From NCBI RefSeq assembly GCF_007981265.1, contig NZ_CP034363.1:124001-188000 (forward strand): a stretch of DNA of 64,000 nucleotides, in the 5' to 3' direction. This stretch comes from Pantoea sp. CCBC3-3-1 (GTDB lineage: Bacteria; Pseudomonadota; Gammaproteobacteria; Enterobacterales; Enterobacteriaceae). Position numbers and translations under genes: made by a program. Below, in pieces: positions 29,295 through 38,422 of the stretch. The notes below the pieces were generated by a model. The model saw nothing but the letters and a program-made list of their open reading frames with translations, made no database searches and had not been told where the DNA came from. Each line of letters starts with the position of its first letter. The stretch's first letter is position 1.

Positions 29295-30723
29295 CGCGCT
29301 GCACCATCCACGGCCAGAACGGATTTGACGTCTGGCGCATCAGCATGTCCAGACTGACCATCAGTACCGAGCGTTCGCCACGCGGCGTCAGAGAGCCAAA
29401 GCTGACGCCAAATTCATTCGGCGGCGCAGGCGTGCGGCCATACAGCGAATCGCTGAGCGGAAAAGGCAGTGCGACATGAGAGAGCGAATAGACATCGGCA
29501 GGAAAACTGAGTCCAAGCGGTAGCTGGGTTATCTCCGTGCTGCCCGCTGCGGTAATCTGAGCGACGGCGGCGCTGTTATGGGGTGAAACGTTAGTGACTA
29601 TAGTCGTCGTGTAAGTGCGGGGAGCGGGCGGCAGCAGATGCTCTACCGCATGAAGGGCGGTGCTGCGCATCAGTGGGGACAGTTTTACCGATCGGTTGAT
29701 ATCAAACAGCACCAGTTCACTGCCGTTGGCAGGCAACAGGTTGTACAGCCCGCGCACGACGGCGGGCGTGCTGACCGTTGCGTCTGCGACTGACTGAAAG
29801 GTCAGTATTGGCGGCAGTTTACTCAACGTATTGTTGGTACTGTCGCGATGCAGCTGGCTTTGCAGCGCGCTGGTCAGTAGCCAGGATTGTCGGGCCGCCT
29901 TAACCGGAAATGAATTGTATTTAAAGGGATTGAACTCCGGCAGGATGCTGAGCCACGCCGAACGCGCAAACGCGGGCAGCAGGGAAGGCAGGCCAGCCAG
30001 TCCGGCATAACGAGCATAGCTGCTAACGCCAATCATCGGTGAGATCAGGATGAGCCTGTTCGGTGCAGGTAATGACGCATCGTCGAGCGCATCCAGCGCA
30101 TATTTCATCGCCAGCGCACCGCCGTTGGAAAAGCCCATAATTTGCAGCGGCGCACCCGCAGGAATACTGCGGTGAGCCTCGCGCATCGCCAGCCTGGTCG
30201 CTGCCATCCAGTCTTCCCATTCAACCTGCGTTAGCGCGGCGGGTACAGTCCCGTGTCCCGGCAGGCGAATCGCGACCACCACATACCCTTTTTGCTGATA
30301 GTTAGCTGCGAAGTGACGCAGGCTGTAAGGCGAATCCGTCAGTCCGTGTAACAACACGACCGCACCGCGAGGCTTACCCGCTGGCAGTAGCTTGTAAGAA
30401 CGGTTCCAGTTGGTGGCAAAATGGGCGGGATAAACAGGGCTTTTTTCAGCGTAGCGATTAAACGTCTCGGGATTATCGTCCGGAAGTTTATCGGTAACGT
30501 TGAGCTTCATGTCAGCAAAGATTTTCTGCTCATTAGCCAGATAATCACTCCAGCTATCCTGATCCATCTGGCTGTCGCTCAGTTCGTCCGGTAGCCAAGT
30601 GTGCCACAGTTGCAAATCCGGCCCACGTTCGGTCATGGCGATACGCAGCGCCAGCAGGACTATCAGCATTGTCACCAGCAGCACGGTTAACCGTCGCAAC
30701 CAGAGGCGTGTGCGTTGTAGCAT
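29275..30723 (-). CDS. Membrane-anchored alpha/beta hydrolase
   Basis: A 482-residue protein with an N-terminal hydrophobic anchor (about residues 10-28) and a large, probably periplasmic alpha/beta hydrolase domain. Visible features are the oxyanion motif [13 protein letters not shown] (about 122-134), GHGT (about 157-160) and the nucleophile elbow [10 protein letters not shown] (about 193-202). A candidate acid is in SVADATVS and the histidine may be in the [10 protein letters not shown] region or in [10 protein letters not shown]. About 100 extra C-terminal residues follow the core fold. The ATG at 30723 has AGGA 7 nt upstream. The substrate is unknown; it could be a lipase or esterase. 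Confidence 0.75.
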   Translation of the reverse strand: MLQRTRLWLRRLTVLLVTMLIVLLALRIAMTERGPDLQLWHTWLPDELSDSQMDQDSWSDYLANEQKIFADMKLNVTDKLPDDNPETFNRYAEKSPVYPAHFATNWNRSYKLLPAGKPRGAVVLLHGLTDSPYSLRHFAANYQQKGYVVVAIRLPGHGTVPAALTQVEWEDWMAATRLAMREAHRSIPAGAPLQIMGFSNGGALAMKYALDALDDASLPAPNRLILISPMIGVSSYARYAGLAGLPSLLPAFARSAWLSILPEFNPFKYNSFPVKAARQSWLLTSALQSQLHRDSTNNTLSKLPPILTFQSVADATVSTPAVVRGLYNLLPANGSELVLFDINRSVKLSPLMRSTALHAVEHLLPPAPRTYTTTIVTNVSPHNSAAVAQITAAGSTEITQLPLGLSFPADVYSLSHVALPFPLSDSLYGRTPAPPNEFGVSFGSLTPRGERSVLMVSLDMLMRQTSNPFWPWMVQRVNQTLN

Positions 30724-30867
30724 TATGTCATCCTTACCGGCGAATAATTCGCAGGAAGTATAGTGTGAATCAGCAAGCTGGCGTTGATCGACGTCATTCT
30801 GACAGGACAATGCCTCGCCGCGTTGTTTCTGATAAGCTGGCCAGAAAACAGGCTTCAGTCCGGACCT

Positions 30868-31626
30868 ATGAATTCAAGACATCAGCATATCATTCAGTTA
30901 GTTAATGAGCGCGGCCACGTAAGCGTAAGCGAGCTGGCACAGGTGACAGGCGTTTCAGAAGTGACGGTACGCCAGGATCTTAACGTTTTGGAGCGTGAAC
31001 ATTTTCTGCGTCGTGTGCATGGTTCTGCCGTTGCGCTGGAGAGCGATGACGTCAGTGCCAGGATGCGTACCCGTTATCCGGTCAAAAAAAAGCTGGCAGA
31101 GTTTGCCGCTACGCTGGTCAACGAAGGCGAGGCGGTCTTTATCGAAGGCGGCAGCACCAACGCCCTGCTGGCGCGTGAACTGGCTGGACGCAACAACATC
31201 ACCATTATCACCGTCAGCCACTATATCGCTCACCTGCTGCGCGATACCGATTGTGAAGTCATTATCCTCGGCGGCCTGTATCAAAAAAGCAGTGAGTCCG
31301 TGGTGGGGCCACTCACGCGCTACTGCATTCAGCACCTTAACTTCCATAAAGCGTTTATTGGGGTTGACGGCTGGCATCCTGATGCCGGATTTACCGGGCG
31401 TGATATGTTGCGCTGCGACGTTGTTGATGCCGTAATAGCTAAAAATACCCACACCATTGCCCTGACCGATTCTTCCAAGTTTGGTCAGCTTCATCCTTAT
31501 TCGCTTGCGCCAGGAAATACGTTCAACCAAATCGTCACCGACAGCGGGCTTGCTGTGCACTATCGCGAACGACTGGCTGAACAGCCCACACGTTTGGATA
31601 TTGTTGAGATCCCTGAATCTGATTAA
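30868..31626 (+). CDS. yciT: YciT-like DeoR-family transcriptional regulator
   Basis: A 252-residue DeoR/GlpR regulator. The N-terminal winged helix-turn-helix (HVSVSELAQVTGVSEVTVRQ, residues 16-35) is followed by a DeoR sensor domain with IEGGSTNALLARELAG and FIGVDGWHPDAGFTGRD. It aligns closely along its length with my recollection of E. coli YciT. The sensor domain binds phosphorylated sugars or polyols in characterised members; the YciT ligand is not settled. The ATG at 30868 gives MNSRHQHI, matching YciT; the frame is open to 30784. It may not control its neighbours. Confidence 0.83.
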   Translation: MNSRHQHIIQLVNERGHVSVSELAQVTGVSEVTVRQDLNVLEREHFLRRVHGSAVALESDDVSARMRTRYPVKKKLAEFAATLVNEGEAVFIEGGSTNALLARELAGRNNITIITVSHYIAHLLRDTDCEVIILGGLYQKSSESVVGPLTRYCIQHLNFHKAFIGVDGWHPDAGFTGRDMLRCDVVDAVIAKNTHTIALTDSSKFGQLHPYSLAPGNTFNQIVTDSGLAVHYRERLAEQPTRLDIVEIPESD

Positions 31627-31634
31627 TTGCACAT

Positions 31635-31672
31635 TGTTGTAATACGGTTGAGGGTGAAAAGCAGATTATAGT
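31635..31672 (+). promoter_or_regulatory. Candidate promoter with PhoP-box-like repeats for the Mg2+ ATPase
   Basis: TGTTGT-N5-GGTTGA (31635-31651) is a weak match to the PhoP direct repeat (T/G)GTTTA-N5-(T/G)GTTTA, followed by a -10-like TATAGT (31667-31672). This would give a leader of about 360 nt. The match is imperfect. Confidence 0.35.
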
Positions 31673-31683
31673 GGCGATATTTT

Positions 31684-31777
31684 CCTCAGAGGAGCCAGCA
31701 TTGGACAGTCACCCCTTACGTTTTACGCTCTGAGGTAAGCTCACGTCACCGTTTGCTTGCCGAAAACCGGTGGGCAA
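31684..31777 (+). promoter_or_regulatory. Structured leader with mutually exclusive hairpins
   Basis: CCTCAGAG (31684-31691) pairs perfectly with CTCTGAGG (31728-31735). Downstream, GGTAAGC (31734-31740) can pair with GCTTGCC (31755-31761), while TTGCC (31757-31761) can instead pair with GGCAA (31773-31777). The shared segment makes the last two alternatives exclusive, as in Mg2+-responsive mgtA leaders. Confidence 0.45.
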
Positions 31778-31860
31778 TGTTTCACTCTTTCTCTGCGTGT
31801 CACATCCCCGTATTTCATTCATTTTTTTCCCGCGATATGCCGGACAAGGATTACCAATGA
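31777..31860 (+). CDS. Upstream ORF 1 of the Mg2+ ATPase leader
   Basis: A 27-codon frame (MFHSFSACHIPVFHSFFSRD...) whose ATG follows GGTGGGCA, a usable ribosome site that lies inside the second alternative hairpin. Its TGA stop overlaps the ATG of upstream ORF 2 (ATGA), so the two would be translationally coupled. Its function as a sensing peptide is inferred from position only. Confidence 0.4.
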   Translation: MFHSFSACHIPVFHSFFSRDMPDKDYQ

Positions 31861-31925
31861 AAGAACCTCCGACCAGCGGCGGGCGATGGCAGACAGGCAG
31901 AATAAGGCGTAGACCCTTACTGTAA
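31857..31925 (+). CDS. Upstream ORF 2 (MgtL-like leader peptide candidate)
   Basis: A 22-codon frame, MKEPPTSGGRWQTGRIRRRP..., preceded by AAGGA at good spacing. It has a proline pair near the start and an RRRP cluster near the end, reminiscent of the proline- and arginine-rich MgtL leader peptide (which has PLPRRR) that controls mgtA through ribosome stalling and Rho. It is not a sequence homologue; the analogy is in composition and place. Confidence 0.5.
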   Translation: MKEPPTSGGRWQTGRIRRRPLL

Positions 31926-31975
31926 ACGCCCCCCTGTTTCTTCCTTCTTGCTTCGTCCCTCCCGATCCCAAAAAA
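31926..31975 (+). promoter_or_regulatory. C-rich, G-poor leader segment, candidate Rho utilisation (rut) site
   Basis: Directly after upstream ORF 2, about 45 nt are almost only C and T with very few G (from CGCCCCCCTGTTTCTTCC through CCCTCCCGATCCC). Such C-over-G bubbles are typical of Rho loading sites, and Rho controls mgtA leaders in Salmonella. Confidence 0.45.
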
Positions 31976-32039
31976 CGCTAAATAATCCTCACGCGCAGGA
32001 GCGCTTTCGTGCGCCTGAAAAAAATTAAGGATCCGGCAA

Positions 32040-34718
32040 ATGAAAATGAATAATGCCAGTTTAAGCCATGCTCGCGAGCTGGCTATCGCCAGCGAAATGA
32101 CGCAAAACCTGGACAGTACGCTGGCCCGGCTAAACACCCAACAAGACGGCCTCACCATGGAAGATGCCGCAGAACGGCTGCTGGAATATGGCAAAAATCA
32201 GGTCGCCAGTGAAAAAGCGCCTGGCGCGCTGGTCCAACTGGCGCAGGCGTTTAATAACCCTTTTATCTGGGTACTGATGGCGCTTGCCGTTGTCACCTTT
32301 TTCACTGATTACCTGCTGCCGCTTCGTCAGGGCGAGGAAACCGATCTGACCGGTGTGACAATCATGCTGGTGATGATCTCACTCAGCGGTATGCTGCGTT
32401 TCTGGCAGGAATATCGCACCAATAAAGCAGCGGAAGCACTGAAATCGTTAGTTCGCACTACCGCTACGGTAATGCGTCGCGACAGCAATACGGCGAAGCC
32501 GGTAAAAATGGAAATCGCCTTGCAGGACGTCGTACCCGGCGACATTATTTTTCTCTCCGCAGGCGATATGATCCCGGCTGATGTGCGGCTAATTTCTTCC
32601 CGCGATCTGTTTGTCAGTCAGTCTGCGCTAAGTGGCGAAGCTATCCCAATTGAGAAGTACGATGCACTGTCTGGCATAACGGCGGAAGCGGGGCTGGATA
32701 CGGATGAAGCGGATTTGCTGGCAATGCCGGGAATTTGCCTGCTTGGTACCAACGTCGCCAGCGGAACCGCCACGGCGGTGGTGGTTGCTACCGGCAACCG
32801 TACCTGGTTTGGCTCGCTGGCTAAATCCGTGACGGGCAAACGTCCACAAACCGCGTTTGACCGCGGCGTAAACAGCGTCAGCTGGCTGCTGATCCGTTTT
32901 ATGCTGGTCATGGTACCCATTGTTTTATTTATCAACGGCTTTACTAAAGGTGACTGGACGGAAGCCCTGATGTTTTCGCTGGCTGTAGCGGTTGGGCTGA
33001 CGCCGGAAATGCTGCCGATGATTGTCAGCTCGAACCTGGCGAAGGGCGCGATTGCAATGTCTCGCCGTAAGGTTGTGGTGAAACGTCTGAACGCCATTCA
33101 GAATTTTGGCGCGATGGACGTATTGTGCACTGACAAGACCGGCACGCTGACGCAGGACCGGATAATTCTCGCTCACCATCTGGATGCTCATGGGCTGAGC
33201 AGCGAAACCGTGTTGCAGCTTGCCTGGCTGAACAGTTATCACCAAAGTAGTGTTAAGAATCTGATGGATAACGCTATTCTCAGCTTCGGGCAGGAAAAGA
33301 TAGCGAGCGGTTTGGCCCGCTACCGCAAAATTGACGAGCTGCCATTTGATTTTGAACGTCGTCGGCTGTCGGTGGTGATAGCCGATGAGCAAAACCAGCA
33401 GAAGCTGATTTGCAAAGGCGCAGTCGAAGAAATGCTGGCCGTGGCCAGTCACTGGCTGGATGCGGGGGAGCGGCAGTTACTTGATGACGATGCTCGTCAG
33501 CAATGGCGAGACCGGGTGGAGAAGTTAAACCAGCAGGGCTTCCGCGTGTTGCTTGTAGGGGTTCGGGAGCTGGGCGAGATGCCACTGAACCGGCCTTTAC
33601 ACAAAGGCGATGAAAGAGCGCTGACGCTTTGTGGGCTGCTGACCTTCCTCGATCCGCCAAAAGAGAGCGCCGTTGCAGCGATTGCTGCGTTGCATGAACA
33701 CGGCGTCACGGTGAAAGTGCTGACGGGGGATAATCCGATTATCACCCGTAAAATCTGTCGTGATGTTGGGTTGGAGCCTGGTAAACCCTTGTGCGGCAGT
33801 GACATTGAGCGGCTGGATGATGACGAGTTGTGCCGTGAGGCAGAAGCCAGAACCTTGTTCTGTCGGCTGGCGCCGCAACAAAAATCACGCGTGCTGAAAG
33901 CGTTGCAGAAAAACGGCCATACCGTGGGCTTTCTTGGCGACGGCATTAACGATGCGCCTGCATTGCGCGCTGCCGATATTGGCATCTCTGTCGATACCGC
34001 TACCGATATCGCAAAAGAGTCCGCTGACATCATTCTGCTGGAAAAAAATCTGCTGGTGCTGGAAGCGGGTGTCATTAAAGGACGGGAAACCTTTGGCAAT
34101 ATCATCAAGTACCTGAACATGACCGCCAGCGCTAACTTCGGCAATGTCTTTTCCGTGCTGGTGGCCAGCGCTTTTATTCCGTTCTTGCCCATGCTGGCAA
34201 TCCATTTATTAATCCAGAACCTGATGTATGACCTGTCTCAGCTGGCGTTGCCCTGGGACAAAATGGATAAAGAGTTTTTGCGTAAGCCACGCAAATGGGA
34301 CGCAAAAAATATTGGCCGCTTTATGTTGTGGGTTGGGCCAACGTCGTCGCTTTTTGATATCACCACTTTTTACGTTATGTGGCATGTATTTGCTGCCAAC
34401 AGCGTTGAACATCAAGCGTTGTTTCAGTCCGGCTGGTTCATTGAAGGACTGCTGTCGCAAACGCTGGTAGTACATATGCTGCGTACAAAGAAAGTTCCCT
34501 TTATTCAAAGCCGCGCAGCGCTGCCGGTCATGTTGATGACCGCACTGGTGATGATAGGGGGGATCTGCATTCCGTTTTCACCGCTGGGCCATGCGGTCGG
34601 GCTGGTGCCGTTACCCTGGGCTTATTTCCCGTGGCTGGCGGCGATCTTGTGTGGCTACTGCCTGGTGGCTCAGGGCATGAAACACTTCTATATACGTCGT
34701 TTTGGCCAGTGGTTCTGA
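32040..34718 (+). CDS. mgtA: MgtA-type Mg2+-importing P-type ATPase
   Basis: An 892-residue P3B-type ATPase in the inner membrane that brings Mg2+ into the cell at low external Mg2+. Motifs in order: the actuator SALSGEAIPIEK (about residues 197-208, TGES-like), the phosphorylation site DVLCTDKTGTLT (about 360-371, aspartate at 365), KVLTGDN (about 558-564) and FLGDGINDAPALRAADIGIS (about 632-651). About ten membrane helices are expected. AGGA precedes the first ATG by 8 nt. The long leader with coupled short ORFs fits Mg2+-responsive control. MgtA and MgtB are hard to separate; MgtA is favoured since no mgtC adjoins. Confidence 0.92.
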   Translation: MKMNNASLSHARELAIASEMTQNLDSTLARLNTQQDGLTMEDAAERLLEYGKNQVASEKAPGALVQLAQAFNNPFIWVLMALAVVTFFTDYLLPLRQGEETDLTGVTIMLVMISLSGMLRFWQEYRTNKAAEALKSLVRTTATVMRRDSNTAKPVKMEIALQDVVPGDIIFLSAGDMIPADVRLISSRDLFVSQSALSGEAIPIEKYDALSGITAEAGLDTDEADLLAMPGICLLGTNVASGTATAVVVATGNRTWFGSLAKSVTGKRPQTAFDRGVNSVSWLLIRFMLVMVPIVLFINGFTKGDWTEALMFSLAVAVGLTPEMLPMIVSSNLAKGAIAMSRRKVVVKRLNAIQNFGAMDVLCTDKTGTLTQDRIILAHHLDAHGLSSETVLQLAWLNSYHQSSVKNLMDNAILSFGQEKIASGLARYRKIDELPFDFERRRLSVVIADEQNQQKLICKGAVEEMLAVASHWLDAGERQLLDDDARQQWRDRVEKLNQQGFRVLLVGVRELGEMPLNRPLHKGDERALTLCGLLTFLDPPKESAVAAIAALHEHGVTVKVLTGDNPIITRKICRDVGLEPGKPLCGSDIERLDDDELCREAEARTLFCRLAPQQKSRVLKALQKNGHTVGFLGDGINDAPALRAADIGISVDTATDIAKESADIILLEKNLLVLEAGVIKGRETFGNIIKYLNMTASANFGNVFSVLVASAFIPFLPMLAIHLLIQNLMYDLSQLALPWDKMDKEFLRKPRKWDAKNIGRFMLWVGPTSSLFDITTFYVMWHVFAANSVEHQALFQSGWFIEGLLSQTLVVHMLRTKKVPFIQSRAALPVMLMTALVMIGGICIPFSPLGHAVGLVPLPWAYFPWLAAILCGYCLVAQGMKHFYIRRFGQWF

Positions 34719-34731
34719 GGAGCAAAAACAG

Positions 34732-34756
34732 GGCGAACCGCCGGTTCGCCTTTTTT
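34732..34756 (+). terminator. Rho-independent terminator of mgtA
   Basis: GGCGAACC (34732-34739), loop GCC, GGTTCGCC (34743-34750), then six T. It lies 14 nt after the stop codon. Confidence 0.93.
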
Positions 34757-34998
34757 CACACTTTGACGAAGCGCAGCCAGAGAAAACGAATTACAAAATA
34801 TTCCAGCGCGCCCAGCAGTAAAAACCACAAACAAAAAACCAGCGTATAAAGTTGACCCACATCGCTCAGATGAAATATGTCCACCAGTCTGTGCGTCAGG
34901 CTCAGGCCAAACCAGGGCGCGGGCAGCAGCAGCGCGGAAAGAAAGCCCAGCATAAGCGTGCTCATTGGCATTAAAAAAGTCAGAAAAGGGTTTTTCAT
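34756..34998 (-). CDS. Small inner-membrane protein, unknown
   Basis: An 80-residue protein with two hydrophobic segments (about residues 4-25 and 49-70) and a basic C-terminus (RFLWLRFVKV). I start at the ATG at 34998 (MKNPFLTFLMPMSTL), which has GGA 6 nt upstream; the frame continues upstream to a TTG at 35055 that touches the LysR stop. I do not recognise the family. It could be co-transcribed with the LysR gene or lie under its own start near the convergent mgtA terminator. Confidence 0.55.
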   Translation of the reverse strand: MKNPFLTFLMPMSTLMLGFLSALLLPAPWFGLSLTHRLVDIFHLSDVGQLYTLVFCLWFLLLGALEYFVIRFLWLRFVKV

Positions 34999-35051
34999 TA
35001 GCATTCCATTTCGATCGGTGGCGGCCATTTTGCGATAATCACTCTGTGGGT

Positions 35052-35990
35052 TCAATGCCCGGTTGACTCAGCAGAAAGCGGGCCATAACGCGCCATATCA
35101 ATATTCACCTTTGTCAGCTCGTCCATAAGCCAGCGCAAAGCGGGTTGATGATCAAACAAGCTGTGGGTGAGCAATACCAGTTCATAAGCGGGAAGGCCCT
35201 GAGGAAGTTCAACTATTTTCAGGGGAAGCATGCCTGCCAGCTCGCGCGCAATGCGGAAGGGCACGCACATTAAATAACCGGAAGCCACAGCGATCCTTCC
35301 TCCGACGGCATAGCTCTGTACTACGGTTGCTAGCGGTCGGTAAAGGTGCTGCTCTGCCAGCCAGCGATCGATATGGTCAGCCCCCGAGCTCACTGCGGGC
35401 AAATGAATCTGTGCTTCCGTCACGAGGTGACTGATGTTCAGCTGAGCGGGTAAATCTGAACGCGTTTTTGCCGCAATCGCCACAAAACGATCGGTAATAA
35501 GTGGATGTTTATGAAAGTAATGAGGAATATGCTGCAAAGTATCGACGCCAATAAATGCATCCAGCTGGCCTCTTTCCATACGCTCAAGTTTTATCGTTTC
35601 CGATAATATATCCACTGAAAGCCGGACATTGGGTGCCGTCGTTTTAAATCGGGCGGTCAACACCGGCATAAACATAAATTCAAAATAATCCACCGCCCCC
35701 AAGTAAAAAGTATGTGCATCCAGTGCAGGATTAAAGGGATGCGCGCCCCGTGTAGCGGCATCCAACCTGTCCAGCGTATTGCTAATAACCGGAATAATGG
35801 ACGCCGCGTACGGTGTTGGCTCCATACCATTTCGGGTGCGGATAAAAACCTCATCGTTTAACTGTGCCCGCAAACGATTCAGGGCGTGGCTGAAGGCGGA
35901 CTGGGTAATATTTGCTTTGTGGGCTGCCCGGGTGACGTTCTTTTCCTTTGCCAGGATCAGCATAAGACGCAACAGGTTTAGATCTAACAT
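35052..35990 (-). CDS. LysR-family transcriptional regulator
   Basis: A 312-residue LysR regulator. The N-terminal winged HTH (KNVTRAAHKANITQSAFSHA, residues 17-36, then LNRLRAQLNDEVFIRTRNGM) is followed by a two-lobed effector domain (about residues 90-300) of the NodD/PcpR-like type. It is transcribed divergently from the APC permease-aguB-aguA genes, the usual layout for a LysR regulator and its target operon, so it likely senses agmatine or a related amine. That target is an inference. No clear T-N11-A palindrome was settled on in the 103-bp gap. Confidence 0.87.
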   Translation of the reverse strand: MLDLNLLRLMLILAKEKNVTRAAHKANITQSAFSHALNRLRAQLNDEVFIRTRNGMEPTPYAASIIPVISNTLDRLDAATRGAHPFNPALDAHTFYLGAVDYFEFMFMPVLTARFKTTAPNVRLSVDILSETIKLERMERGQLDAFIGVDTLQHIPHYFHKHPLITDRFVAIAAKTRSDLPAQLNISHLVTEAQIHLPAVSSGADHIDRWLAEQHLYRPLATVVQSYAVGGRIAVASGYLMCVPFRIARELAGMLPLKIVELPQGLPAYELVLLTHSLFDHQPALRWLMDELTKVNIDMARYGPLSAESTGH

Positions 35991-36093
35991 GACTATGCAT
36001 TCCCTTCATTAGCCAATGTTAACAATACATTTTATTCATGACTTTTGTCACTGATATATTTCCGCTGAACCCACAAAAATGCAGAGGTCAGGG

Positions 36094-37482
36094 ATGAAGG
36101 GAAATAATAACCAGCGAATGGGTGCCGGCAGTCTGACAATGTTTACGCTGTGTGCCGTCGTCATTCTGGATACGCTTGCTGCGTCCGCCGCTATTGGGCC
36201 TTCGGCTTTTGCATGGTGGGGAATTATGCTGATTGGTTTCGTCCTGCCTTATTCACTGGTGGTAACGGAATTAGGAACGACCTGGCCCGCAGAAGGGGGA
36301 ATATATGACTGGATAAAGAGAGCGTTTGGTCAACGAATGGCGGCCAGAACCTCCTTTTTATACTGGATAAATGTCGGCTTATGGATGCCTTCGGTTTATA
36401 TTCTTTTTGCCGGAACATTCGCTTCATTATACTGGCCAAAAATGAGCCTTTTCTGGCAAATCACGTTATGCCTGGCGCTGACATGGTTAACGGTAGGTTT
36501 TTGTAATGTCTCGGCGACGGTTTGCCTGAAAATAGCCCGCTGGGGAGCCTGGGCAAAAATAGCCGTCATTATTGTCCTCGGTTTGGCAGGTCTTCACTAT
36601 CTTGCAAAAAATGGGCTGGCAAATCATTTTCAACCTGCGTCTCTGATTCCACACCTCGATGAAAGCAGCCGCTTCCTGCCCGCTATTATCTATAGCCTTC
36701 TGGGTTTGGAGCTGGTAGCCAGCATGGGGAAAATGATAAAAAAACCGGAGAGAACCCTGCCGCTGGCAATGTTAACGTCTGCGTTATGTATTTCACTGCT
36801 TTATCTGTTTGGAACATTTGGGTTGCTTGCTGCGCTGCCGATCAAGGAAATCAATTTAGTTTCCGGCATTATCGATGCAATGAAAATCATCTTCTCCGAA
36901 AGCGAATTCTCGCGGGGTATTTTGCATGTTTTATGTGCACTAACGTTATTCAGTTTTATTAGCAATATGGTGACATGGACTTCGGGATCCAGTCGGACTG
37001 CCGCTGAAGCCGCGCTAAGTGGCGAACTTCCTGCCTGTCTGGGGATAATCAGTTATCGATATCAAACACCCGTAGGCGCGAATATGGCGACAGGAATTAT
37101 CGCCACGCTGATAATTGTTTGCTACAGCCAGCTCGCCAGCGATAACAGTGACTTATTCTGGATAATTTTTTCATTCTCCAGCTGTATTTTTCTTCTTCCT
37201 TATTTGTTTCTGTTCAGTGGATGGTTTTGGTTACGCTATAAATCCCCGCATGTTCACCGTCCTTACCGTGTTCCCGGCGGCGTGGTGGGGCAATGGTTGG
37301 TTGCGGGGGTTTGTTTGTTATTTATTGTTCAGGGCATCGTTCTTTTTATTTTCCCCGATTTGTTTAAAGGGGAAATTGATGGTGGCTACAGCACCCCAAT
37401 CATTGCCGGGGTAATCGCTACGCTGGTCGCTGGAGAAGTCATTATGTTGCAATACGATCGAAGATCACAGAGTAATATTTAA
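36094..37482 (+). CDS. APC-family amino acid/polyamine permease
   Basis: A 462-residue transporter with about 12 hydrophobic helices of the APC superfamily, close to the GadC/AdiC-like glutamate:GABA antiporter branch. The ATG at 36094 has AGAGG 6 nt upstream; the earlier ATG at 36079 lacks a ribosome site. Conserved hydrophobic and Gly/Pro features include VVTELGTTWPAEGGIYDWIK (about residues 51-70). It is first in the cluster with aguB and aguA, so agmatine uptake, or agmatine/putrescine exchange, is the likely role. The operon continues 52 bp downstream. Confidence 0.82.
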   Translation: MKGNNNQRMGAGSLTMFTLCAVVILDTLAASAAIGPSAFAWWGIMLIGFVLPYSLVVTELGTTWPAEGGIYDWIKRAFGQRMAARTSFLYWINVGLWMPSVYILFAGTFASLYWPKMSLFWQITLCLALTWLTVGFCNVSATVCLKIARWGAWAKIAVIIVLGLAGLHYLAKNGLANHFQPASLIPHLDESSRFLPAIIYSLLGLELVASMGKMIKKPERTLPLAMLTSALCISLLYLFGTFGLLAALPIKEINLVSGIIDAMKIIFSESEFSRGILHVLCALTLFSFISNMVTWTSGSSRTAAEAALSGELPACLGIISYRYQTPVGANMATGIIATLIIVCYSQLASDNSDLFWIIFSFSSCIFLLPYLFLFSGWFWLRYKSPHVHRPYRVPGGVVGQWLVAGVCLLFIVQGIVLFIFPDLFKGEIDGGYSTPIIAGVIATLVAGEVIMLQYDRRSQSNI

Positions 37483-37534
37483 AAAATTTTCACCTGAGAA
37501 AACTGACTTCCGTATTTATTTTTGAGGACTGTCT

Positions 37535-38419
37535 ATGAGAAACGTAACGGTATCTGCAACACAGATGCGCTGCTGCTGGGATCTGGAGAATAATATCTTC
37601 AATGCGGAAAAACTGGTGCGTGAAGCTCACGCTCAGGGCGCGCAAATAATTTTGATTCAGGAGCTTTTTGCGACGCCCTATTTTTGTATTGACCAAAGCC
37701 CGGAACATTATTCTCTGGCACAGGAAAGGGAGCGTAGTCCGCTTATTAAACATTTTTCAGCGCTTGCCAAAGAATTGCAGGTAGTGCTGCCGATAAGCTT
37801 CTTTGAAAAATGTCATAACGCTTATTATAACTCCCTGGTGATGATTGATGCGGACGGTGCCGTGCTGGATACCTACCGTAAAACCCATATTCCAAATGGT
37901 CCGGCTTATCAGGAAAAACAATTTTTTATTCCTGGCGACACCGGTTTCAAAGTGTGGGAAACGCATTATGCAAAAATTGGTGTGGGGATCTGCTGGGACC
38001 AATGGTTCCCGGAAACCGCACGCTGCCTGGCGCTTCAGGGGGCCGAGCTGCTCTTTTACCCTACGGCAATAGGGTCAGAGCCGGCTTATCCCGATATCGA
38101 CAGCCAGCCGCACTGGACCAGAGTTCAGCAGGGACATGCGGCTGCTAACATCCTGCCGGTTATTGCGTCTAACCGCATCGGAACGGAACGGAGTCGCTCT
38201 ATTCCCGGCCTTGAAATGACTTTTTACGGCTCCTCATTTATCGCCAATCAGACAGGAGAACTGGTTAAGCAGGCAGGTAAAACAGAAGAGTGCGTTCTGG
38301 TACAGACTTTCGATCTGGACGCGATCGCCGCACAGCGTGCTGCCTGGGGAGTGTTCCGCGATCGGCGGCCGGAGATGTATAGCGCAATAGCCACCTCTGA
38401 CGGTCGGGTAAGGAGATAA
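37535..38419 (+). CDS. aguB: AguB, N-carbamoylputrescine amidohydrolase
   Basis: A 294-residue nitrilase-superfamily enzyme converting N-carbamoylputrescine to putrescine, CO2 and ammonia. The catalytic triad is complete: Glu43 (LIQELFATPYF), Lys116 (YRKTHIPNGPAYQEKQFF) and Cys153 (IGVGICWDQWFPE). Length and sequence match bacterial and plant AguB. It follows the permease and lies 3 bp upstream of aguA, whose product would supply its substrate. Since aguA is interrupted here, AguB may be idle unless carbamoylputrescine comes from elsewhere. Confidence 0.93.
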   Translation: MRNVTVSATQMRCCWDLENNIFNAEKLVREAHAQGAQIILIQELFATPYFCIDQSPEHYSLAQERERSPLIKHFSALAKELQVVLPISFFEKCHNAYYNSLVMIDADGAVLDTYRKTHIPNGPAYQEKQFFIPGDTGFKVWETHYAKIGVGICWDQWFPETARCLALQGAELLFYPTAIGSEPAYPDIDSQPHWTRVQQGHAAANILPVIASNRIGTERSRSIPGLEMTFYGSSFIANQTGELVKQAGKTEECVLVQTFDLDAIAAQRAAWGVFRDRRPEMYSAIATSDGRVRR

Positions 38420-38422
38420 CCG

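Noticed and set aside
32003..32024. Hairpin CAGGAGCGC...GTGCGCCTG as an attenuator terminator before mgtA
   Set aside because: On the plus strand it is followed by A residues, not T, and it is imperfectly paired, so it cannot act as an intrinsic terminator for mgtA.
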